A stretch of 7,102 nt of DNA, taken from Chlamydiota bacterium. GTDB lineage: Bacteria; Chlamydiota; Chlamydiia; Chlamydiales; Rhabdochlamydiaceae. The notes under the pieces are model-generated. The model saw only the letters and a list, made by a program, of their open reading frames with translations. It was not told the DNA's origin and ran no database searches. Below are positions 1-6,500 of this stretch, piece after piece. Numbering within the stretch: the stretch's first letter is position 1; every line of letters starts with the position of its first letter. A program made the translations under genes and the position numbers. The stretch is taken from contig VGMB01000079.1 in the NCBI GenBank assembly GCA_016866585.1, forward strand, positions 1 through 7,102. The letters run 5' to 3'.

Positions 1-563
1 ACTTTGAAAAGTACCGTTCAGGAAAATGGGATTCCTTTGTTGAACGTCTTGAAGAATCTTTAGAAAGTGGTCAAAAAGTCGTAGTTTTTACTCAATATCT
101 GGACATGATGGATCTAATTGAAAAATACTTGCAGATGAAAAATATAGGATATGCCGAGATCCGAGGTAGTACAAGAAATCGTAGAGAGGAGATAGAGAGG
201 TTTAGGAATGATCCAAGTTGCATGGTTTTTGTGGCTTCTTTGCAGGCAGCTGGTGCAGGGATAGAGCTAACTTCGGCATCTGTTGTTATACATTATGATC
301 GATGGTGGAATCCTGCCAAAGAAAATCAAGCGACGGATCGTGTTCATAGGATAGGTCAGAGTCGTGGTGTCCACGTGTTCAAGCTTGTGACAAAGAAAAC
401 TATTGAAGAACGAATTCACGATATCATCAATAAGAAAAATAAACTTTTTGAAAGTATTATTACATATGATGAGCAAGATGAAGTTAAAATGCTTTCTCGT
501 AATGAGCTTCTAGAGTTAATAAAAATTATAGAAAAAGATATTGAGCTGGATGGTAGTATCTAA
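1..563 (+). CDS. SNF2/SWI2-family helicase, C-terminal fragment
   Basis: This is the C-terminal end of a SNF2-type (superfamily 2) DNA-dependent ATPase; the gene begins left of the window. The frame is open from base 3, giving 186 visible residues before the TAA at 561-563. The second RecA-like lobe is clear. Motif IV (VVVFTQY) is at visible residues 27-33. The motif V region (QAAGAGIELT) is near 81-90, followed by HYDRWWNP at 97-104. Motif VI (QATDRVHRIGQ), with the arginine finger, is at 109-119. The HYDxWWNP and ATDRxHRIGQ signatures are diagnostic of the SNF2 family. Bacterial members are thought to remodel protein-DNA complexes such as RNA polymerase on DNA, but the partner cannot be told from this piece. 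The N-terminal lobe with Walker A and the DEAH box is not visible. A short charged helical tail follows motif VI, as is usual. The identity is firm at family level; the specific role is unknown. Confidence 0.95.
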   Translation, partial: FEKYRSGKWDSFVERLEESLESGQKVVVFTQYLDMMDLIEKYLQMKNIGYAEIRGSTRNRREEIERFRNDPSCMVFVASLQAAGAGIELTSASVVIHYDRWWNPAKENQATDRVHRIGQSRGVHVFKLVTKKTIEERIHDIINKKNKLFESIITYDEQDEVKMLSRNELLELIKIIEKDIELDGSI

Positions 564-590
564 ATTTTTATTAACATCAAAACAATTTTA

Positions 591-616
591 GCTAATTATT
601 TGTACTATAAATTAGC
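591..616. repeat. Inverted repeat in the helicase-der gap
   Basis: GCTAATT (591-597) and AATTAGC (610-616) form a perfect 7-base inverted repeat with a 12-base loop, followed by CTAATTTT. It lies 28 bases after the helicase stop codon and could be a weak terminator for that gene. The stem is AT-rich and the T-run short, so this is a tentative reading. It could also be chance in AT-rich DNA. Confidence 0.3.
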
Positions 617-685
617 CTAATTTTCCCATGGATAGCCTATAAAAATGATTAGTTGGGGGATAAGGATCTGTATTTTTAATCCCGT

Positions 686-698
686 TATAATATATAAT
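686..698 (+). promoter_or_regulatory. Candidate -10 region of the der promoter (two overlapping TATAAT boxes)
   Basis: Two perfect TATAAT hexamers lie at 686-691 and 693-698, 28-40 bases before the der start codon. Either would give a short leader of roughly 20-30 bases. No convincing TTGACA-like -35 box is seen at 16-19 bases upstream of either hexamer; the best candidates match only two or so positions. The box is therefore supported by its sequence and position, not by a full promoter match. AT-rich spacers with poor -35 boxes are common in chlamydia-like genomes. The rest of the 564-725 gap shows no other gene. Confidence 0.45.
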
Positions 699-711
699 TT
701 CCCCTTAATTT

Positions 712-717
712 AAGAGG
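712..717 (+). promoter_or_regulatory. Ribosome binding site of der
   Basis: AAGAGG ends 8 bases before the ATG at 726. It supports that codon as the true start of der. The GTPase fold begins only a few residues later (VKLALVGRPNVGKS), so no earlier start is needed. Confidence 0.7.
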
Positions 718-725
718 TTCTATCC

Positions 726-2204
726 ATGAATTCTAGAGTAAAATTAGCTCTTGTTGGGCGTCCTAATGTAGGTAAATCAGCTCTGTTTAATCGTATCTGT
801 AAGAAAAAAATCGCAATCGTCGATGAGGCCGAAGGGATCACCAGAGACCGTCTGTATGCTGATGCGGAGTTCTTTGGTAGACCATTTCAAGTTATTGACA
901 CAGGGGGGATTAATCCGAACTCTGATGTCCCATTCCAAAGTGAGATAAGACGTCAAGCGGAGATAGCCATAGAAGAAGCAGATGCTATTGTTATGGTAGT
1001 TGATGCGCATGTTGGTGTTACACTTTTAGATGATGTGGTGTCTGATATTTTACATCGTACAAATAAGCCAGTAGTTCTTGCCGTTAATAAAATAGATAAC
1101 CATGAACAGCTAGAGTTTGTATATCAGTTCTACGCTTTAGGGATAAAAGATGTTATAGGGGTGTCCGCTGTACAGGGCTTTCAAGTTGCAGAGCTTTTAG
1201 AAGCAGCTTTTGCTCGCGTTAAGTGGCCTGAGGTAGAAGAGATTGATGATGGCTCTATAAAAGTAGCGATCATAGGCCGTCCAAATGTGGGTAAATCAAC
1301 GATCGTTAATAAGATTTTAGATGAAGACCGCTGTGTTGTGAGCCCGATAGCAGGAACGACACGTGATAGCGTAGATATCCAGATCGAGCATGATGGGCGC
1401 AGAATGGTTCTTATCGACACTGCTGGTATAAGGCGTAAAAGAGCCGAGCATGAGGTTGTAGATAAATTCGCGGCGATTCGTACACAAAGAGCCATAGAGC
1501 GTGCTGATGTGTGTGTGCTTGTGATGGATTCTATGTACGGAATGACAACGCAAGAAAAGCGCATAGCTGATGAAATTGAAGCGCAAGGTAAAGCTTGTGT
1601 GCTTGTGTTTAATAAGTGGGATCTAGTTCATGGTTACAGAATGGAGCACTGCTTAAAAAGCATAAGACTAGAAGCGTCATTTTTGAATTATTGTCCTGTA
1701 TTGTTTATCTCTGCTCATCAAAACCGTAACATGGATCAATTATTTCCTCTCATAAAAGAGGTTCATGAGCAAAGAGGCTTTAGGGTAACAACTGGCCAGC
1801 TTAATAAATTTATTGAAAGAGTGGTGCAAAAATACCATCCTCCAATGATCCAAGGTAAGCGTTTAAGGATATACTACATGGCGCAGGTAGCAACACATCC
1901 TCCACGATTTGTTCTTTTTGTAAACTTCCCGGAGCTTATGGTAGATAGCTATAAGAAATATATGATCAACCAGTTTCGTGAAGAGTATAGCTTTAAAGGA
2001 GTTCCTTTGGTGTTTGATCTTCGTGGTAAGCATCAAAGAGATCTTGATGAACCTACTGTAGAAGTAAGTAAAACGTACCAAAGAAGACCTGATGCTGAAA
2101 AGGCTGTTGAGGTTATTGTTGATGATGGTGAATATGATGAAGACTTTGACCTTGATGAGCTTCCAGATCTACAAGAAGAAGTAGATCCTTCTTACTACTC
2201 TTAA
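726..2204 (+). CDS. der: Ribosome assembly GTPase Der (EngA), two tandem G domains
   Basis: Der is an essential GTPase that binds the 50S subunit during late ribosome assembly in the cytoplasm. At 492 residues the protein is complete and slightly longer than most homologues. Domain G1 shows the P-loop GRPNVGKS (11-18), switch I GITRDR (37-42), DTGG (58-61), NKID (121-124) and a G5 VSA (146-148). Domain G2 repeats the pattern with GRPNVGKS (184-191), AGTTRD (209-214), DTAG (231-234), NKWD (296-299) and ISA (328-330). A KH-like domain follows at about 350-436, with the typical RIYYMAQV...HPPRFVLFVN stretch and the PELM...Y motif. The last 30 or so residues form a very acidic tail (463-488), a variable region in this family. 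The gene stands alone: it is 162 bases after the helicase, with its own likely promoter, and ends in a strong hairpin. No key residue is missing. Confidence 0.98.
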   Translation: MNSRVKLALVGRPNVGKSALFNRICKKKIAIVDEAEGITRDRLYADAEFFGRPFQVIDTGGINPNSDVPFQSEIRRQAEIAIEEADAIVMVVDAHVGVTLLDDVVSDILHRTNKPVVLAVNKIDNHEQLEFVYQFYALGIKDVIGVSAVQGFQVAELLEAAFARVKWPEVEEIDDGSIKVAIIGRPNVGKSTIVNKILDEDRCVVSPIAGTTRDSVDIQIEHDGRRMVLIDTAGIRRKRAEHEVVDKFAAIRTQRAIERADVCVLVMDSMYGMTTQEKRIADEIEAQGKACVLVFNKWDLVHGYRMEHCLKSIRLEASFLNYCPVLFISAHQNRNMDQLFPLIKEVHEQRGFRVTTGQLNKFIERVVQKYHPPMIQGKRLRIYYMAQVATHPPRFVLFVNFPELMVDSYKKYMINQFREEYSFKGVPLVFDLRGKHQRDLDEPTVEVSKTYQRRPDAEKAVEVIVDDGEYDEDFDLDELPDLQEEVDPSYYS

Positions 2205-2211
2205 CATCTTT

Positions 2212-2244
2212 AATAAGCCCATGGTAGTTACGTGGGCTTATTTT
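2212..2244 (+). terminator. Intrinsic terminator after der, shared region with the converging operon
   Basis: AATAAGCCCA (2212-2221) pairs perfectly with TGGGCTTATT (2233-2242) around an 11-base loop, and TTTT (2241-2244) then C follow on the plus strand. It begins 8 bases after the der stop codon. The right arm contains the yidD-like stop codon (2238-2240) of the opposite strand, so the hairpin also lies at the end of the minus-strand operon. Read from the minus strand, the trailing bases are AAAGATG instead of a T-run, so termination of the operon is less certain than termination of der. Confidence 0.85.
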
Positions 2245-2621
2245 CTTACTGGATCAAATTTATATCTCTTGCCGTCTATGTCTATCGTTCGATATACCCA
2301 AGGATCCTTATTTTCTCTTAATAGCCTATCGCAACCCATAATAAAACCTTTGATAAATCCATGTCTGTACATGGCAAGTTGCATATATCGTGAAGATGTG
2401 GGTCGGAAGTGGCTACGAGGTCCATCAACAGGTGAAATAATATCTTGATGAAATTTAATTATTTTATCGGCGATTTGAACGGGGATAGAATAGTTTTTTT
2501 GATTTGATTTTTCTTGAGTGGGAATTTTTAAATCGCTGTCTTTACCCCAAGGCTCGAAGTATCCTGGACGAGCCATTAAAGCGCAGGGAATAAAAAGTAG
2601 TAAGAAGAAGTTAAAACGCAT
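2238..2621 (-). CDS. Secreted YidD-like protein (YidD/DUF37 family variant)
   Basis: This 127-residue protein belongs to the YidD family, named for a small factor that assists YidC/Sec membrane protein insertion. The family core spans about residues 51-105: FHQDIISP, then GPRSHFRPTSSRY, then YRHGFIKG and DRLLR. Two features differ from classical YidD. First, an N-terminal hydrophobic segment (residues 5-17, FFLLLFIPCALMA) looks like a Sec signal peptide with cleavage near ALMA/RP, whereas E. coli YidD acts at the inner face of the membrane. Second, the usual cysteines of the CRxxPTCSxY motif are serines here (RSHFRPTSSRY), and the cysteine often found after DRLLR is also absent. The start codon lies inside the end of the TPR gene (11-base overlap), with no ribosome binding site at a proper distance, so translation is probably coupled. 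Family membership is well supported; an export-linked or periplasmic role is inference. The classical gene name is withheld because the function may differ. Confidence 0.85.
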   Translation of the reverse strand: MRFNFFLLLFIPCALMARPGYFEPWGKDSDLKIPTQEKSNQKNYSIPVQIADKIIKFHQDIISPVDGPRSHFRPTSSRYMQLAMYRHGFIKGFIMGCDRLLRENKDPWVYRTIDIDGKRYKFDPVRK

Positions 2622-3591
2622 ATTTGATCATGAACCCTGGAAATAATCCTTTTTCATTCATCATATAAGAGGCTTTATTTTCGTACAGTCTTTCATTGTA
2701 GACCTTAGCTTCTTCACCTGCTCCGTATATTCCACCAAAGTACCAACCAGCTTCAAAGCTGGTAAAGATAGCTCCAGCTGCTATGTTACCGTGATCAAAA
2801 AAATAGTAAGATGCTGCAATAAATAAACCGTTGAGAAGAACGGCTGTTATGCCAGATTGAGTTTGTCCTAAATAAAAATAGCCGGCTCCTGGAAATATTG
2901 CATTCAGATGCCTTGCTCTTAGGATAGATTTTTTGTCTTTCTCGTAGCTTTCTATGAAAGTTTGGACATATTCGTAAGAAGGGACTTTTCCTATTTCTTC
3001 AAGTTTGGGGATATCTGCGTGGAGTAGATTAGAATACAGATACAGCTTATTAGCTGCATCTGGATAGTGTTGTTGAATGAAGTATAAAAGTCTTTCAGCC
3101 TTAACGTCCTCTCCTAGTCTATCGTAGCAATCGTAGAGTAGGATGAGAAGGTCTTCAGCTGCAGGGAATGATGTATCGAGGTTATTTAGAGGGGAGTTTT
3201 CATAGGTATAGACAGCATCAGTATATTTTTTGCCAAGGAAGTAACATAGAAATATACCGTAGTTTATTTCCCTAACCCTTTCAATTTCTGATTGGGGTAT
3301 GAGGATACTCGCTCTTTTGAACGCAGTTATGGCTTGATATAGATCAAGCTCATGGGCAAATGCCACTCCGATTGTATATTCTTTGGACCAGCTTTCAGCC
3401 TTTTCAGCATCGGTAAGAGGTGCAAATGGGGAGGGCAAGCTTAATAGATATTTATCTTGAACAGCATAATCCAGCTGGGGTTCTATTTTTTCTCTTGTTT
3501 GATAGCAAGAAGAAAAAAATAGGGCTGACATCAGCCCTATTAGGGTAAAGCAAGCTTTTAGCTTATCTTTAAAAAAGGATTTTTTACTCAT
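2611..3591 (-). CDS. TPR-containing putative lipoprotein with C-terminal hydrophobic domain
   Basis: This 326-residue protein has no name I can give with confidence. A basic N-terminus (KKSFFKDKLK) and a hydrophobic stretch (about 15-28) end in FSSC, so C29 could be the lipidated cysteine; phenylalanine at -3 makes the lipobox imperfect. Residues 71-180 hold TPR-like helix pairs, for example around 73-98 (AFAHELDLYQAITAFKRA), 109-130 and 147-176 (LYDCYDRLGEDVKAERLLYF). The C-terminal third (226-300) is glycine- and aromatic-rich with two hydrophobic segments. It begins LNAIFPGAGYFYLGQ and ends FGGIYGAGEEAKVYNE, a pattern like DUF5683-type domains (recalled, not searched). The gene overlaps the secretin end by 8 bases (ATGAGTAA) and the yidD-like start by 11 bases, and there is no good Shine-Dalgarno before its ATG, so coupled translation is likely. 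Position and TPR content recall PilF-type pilotins, but that is a hypothesis. The signal-peptide codons also encode a terminator-like hairpin. Confidence 0.85.
   Translation of the reverse strand: MSKKSFFKDKLKACFTLIGLMSALFFSSCYQTREKIEPQLDYAVQDKYLLSLPSPFAPLTDAEKAESWSKEYTIGVAFAHELDLYQAITAFKRASILIPQSEIERVREINYGIFLCYFLGKKYTDAVYTYENSPLNNLDTSFPAAEDLLILLYDCYDRLGEDVKAERLLYFIQQHYPDAANKLYLYSNLLHADIPKLEEIGKVPSYEYVQTFIESYEKDKKSILRARHLNAIFPGAGYFYLGQTQSGITAVLLNGLFIAASYYFFDHGNIAAGAIFTSFEAGWYFGGIYGAGEEAKVYNERLYENKASYMMNEKGLFPGFMIKYAF
3513..3540 (-). terminator. Terminator-like hairpin inside the TPR lipoprotein gene (possible attenuator)
   Basis: Read on the minus strand, ATAGGGCTG (3540-3532) pairs perfectly with CAGCCCTAT (3527-3519) around the four-base loop ATGT. 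A run of seven Ts (3519-3513, the first one paired) and then CTTCTT follow. This is the standard shape of an intrinsic terminator, in the direction of operon transcription. It sits 51-78 bases into the lipoprotein gene, over codons 18 to about 26, within the signal peptide. A translating ribosome would melt it, so it could act only when translation from the secretin does not carry over. Activity is unproven; coding constraint (hydrophobic residues followed by Phe and Ser codons) may explain part of the T-run. Confidence 0.5.
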
Positions 3592-6500
3592 TACTTAATG
3601 CTTTTATCTTTTCTGTCGCTTCATCAAATTCTTCTTTTAGAATTTGTAGTGTCACGTCTTCTTTATACATGGCCTCTTCTTCTTCTGTGAGTCTATCGTA
3701 GTCTTCAAAAGAATCGATTATGATTGGCCTGACAAAGATAATAACATTAGTCTTTGTTGTTGCTCTATCATTTTGTGCAAAAAGAGCACCAACAACAGGG
3801 AGTCCGCCTAGACAAGGTATGCCGGATCTGAAGTTGGTTTTTGAGTTCTGTATCATACCGCTTAGCACAAGGAAGTGGTTGTCAGGTACATGCACTCTTG
3901 TATTCATAGAAGTGTGTGATGTTTGAATACCTGTGACAGTAGAGCCTGAGACAGATGTGGTACTTGGAACCTGTTCACTTATGTCTTGTGTAATCTGCAT
4001 CGTAATAACATTGTTTGTTCCAAGAGTTGGTGTAATTGTGAGGTTTACTCCGACGTCGCGATATTCAATGTTTGATGTCTGTACAGTAGCGTTAGATCCC
4101 GTATTAGATACAAAAGATCCAGTGAATGGAATGTTTTGTCCAACGAAGATGGTTGAGGTATGTCCATCTTGTGTTATGATTTTTGGGTTCATGACGATAG
4201 TTGCATCACGGTCTACTTGTAAAGCGTTAACAAGACTTCCCAGTGATAGGAATGATTTACCTTTATGCATGATGATATCGCCGATAACACCTAAATCAAA
4301 TCCCGAAGTAAAAGGAATGGATGTTGAGGATCCTGTCCCTTGTGATGGGGGGTTTGCTGCCGTTGTACTTTGAATTTGAGAAGATATTGGGGGCGTAGTA
4401 TTTAGTGATTGATCTCCTAAGGCTGAGGCTGTACCTGGAGGTAGAGGAAAATTCCCCATAGCTCCGATTGTTTTATTAAGATATTGAAGCTGAGATCCCC
4501 ATTGTAGGCCGAAGTTCTGTGAGTTGTATAGCGATGTCTCTACAACAAGTACTTCGATAAATACTTGTCTTAGTGGTACGTCAACACTTTGAATAAGTTC
4601 TTTCAGTTTAGCGAGTATTTCAGCATCTCCCGAAGTGATCAAAGAGTTGGTCACCTCGATCCATTGCAGAGATCCAATTACTTGTAACAGATTTTTATTT
4701 GTATCGGTAGCTGATTTCTCTAGGCTTGCTGAGATATCCTTAAGGGCTTTCAATATCTCTGCACCTTTATGATATTGAAGCTTGTATATCAAGAAGTTAG
4801 TAGTATCCAAAGTAGATATCGACGGCTCAGAAGATACTTTGCCAGCGATATCAAATTTAGCCAGAAGCTGCTCTATCTTTTCGATAGAGGCTTGCGAGCC
4901 AGTTATGATAAGAGAGTTTGTTTTATCAATATATTTCAGATTTGTAATCGCTTCATAAAGTGAAGGATCCGTAACACCTGAGGATTTCAAGTTGTTCATA
5001 AATTCGTTAAGGATCGATATTAGCTCAGCGCCTTTTTGGAATTTGGGATTATAGACAACGTAGGAAGAATCTTGCGTTACTGAACCCTCAGAAGGGATAT
5101 CAAATTTTTCTGCTAAGGCCTCTACTTGATTTAACGTTTTAGGCGATCCAGTAAAAAGAATAGAGTTTGTGTCTTTGATGTACTTAGATTTGTTAATAAC
5201 ATCTATTACTTCATTATCTTGCGTTGTTAGTTGTCCTAAGTTAGAAGCAAAATTTTTCATAGCTGCTATAAGCGTTGTGGGGTCCGCCTGTTTTATCTTA
5301 TATACTAAGAATGTAGATTGACCGATCTCGTGAACAGAGCCAGCATAGGCATTTGCAGTGTCAATGTTCTCCAATAACGGTTTTAATTTCTCTAGAGACT
5401 GAGTCGTGCCTGTGAACAGAATTGAGTTTGACGCGGGGATCAGTTTTGAGGAATTTATAGTATGGATAAGATCTTGATCTACAAGTCCTGATTGCTCTAA
5501 ATCTTTTGAAAGCATTTTTAGAGACTTTTGCATTTCTTCAGGGGTTTGTTTCGTAGGTTTGTAAATGAAGAACTCTGATTTAGGCGTGATAGGAGCACCT
5601 GAAGACGACGGGATATCGAAATCATCGATCAAAGCCTTGACCTGATCAATCTGAGTGCTAGTTCCTGTTATTAGAATCGTGTTATTTTCTTTTACCCATT
5701 TTAATTCTTCAATAGTCTGAGAGATCGTTTTGTATGAAGGATCGCTAGACTGCAACATGTTAGAGAGGTTTTTTAAATTTTCAACAACTACATTACCTTG
5801 AGCATATTTCAGTTTATACAAGAAAAAGCTTTTTGCTGCAGTAGTGGTATATCCTTGAGCAGTGTCTATATTCGCAAGGATTTCCTTTAGTCTTGTTAAA
5901 GAACTTTGAGGGCCTCTGAAAAGTACTGAATTACTTCCATCAATCCATTGAGCATTTTCAATAGTTCTTTTTAAGTTATTATCCGAAGGGGTGTTTTCCT
6001 CTAGTGAAGAAGCAAATTTATTTAAAGAATCCTGCAGCTGCTTTTGAGAAGCATAGCTGGGCTTGTAAATAAAAGAATCCATCTTTTCATTTGCTGCCGA
6101 CTGCATATCGATAGTATTAATTATGTCTTGTACCTTCTGAAGTGATTCAGAATCACCTGTAAATACAAGAGAATTAGAAGAGGGGATCCATTTTATAGAA
6201 TCCAGGGCTGCGATAAGATGAGGGTTAGAGAGTCCAGAATTTTTAAGAGTAGAGCTCATTTCTGATACAGCTTTTTTCAATTCGCTTCCAGATTCATATT
6301 TTGGCGTATAGATGAGGAAGTTGTTTTTGCCTAATTCCTTTTTTCCAAAGGAAATGTCTAGCGTAGGCATTATGGATTGGATCTTATCAATGATAGGCTG
6401 AGGCGCATTAAACACTATTGAGTTGGTCTCTGGGATCCATTTGCCTTCTTTTAGAGCATTAGCTAGCTGTTCATCTTGCACTGTTTGAGCCATGTTTTTT

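Noticed and set aside
1181..1564. Open frame of 127 codons on the minus strand
   Set aside because: It is antisense to the second GTPase domain of der, has a Ser/Thr-rich translation with no motif, and no ribosome binding site was seen.
2221..2448. Open frame of 75 codons on the plus strand after der
   Set aside because: It overlaps the der terminator and runs antisense to the well-supported YidD-like gene.
2746..2763. Perfect 8-base inverted repeat ACCAGCTT/AAGCTGGT inside the TPR gene
   Set aside because: It has no T-run on either side and falls in ordinary codons for FEAGW. It shows that short perfect stems occur here by chance, which tempers the attenuator claim.
3933..4373. Open frame of 146 codons on the plus strand
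   Set aside because: It lies wholly antisense to the secretin barrel domain. The translation is Val/Cys/Thr-rich without any recognisable domain, typical of a shadow frame.
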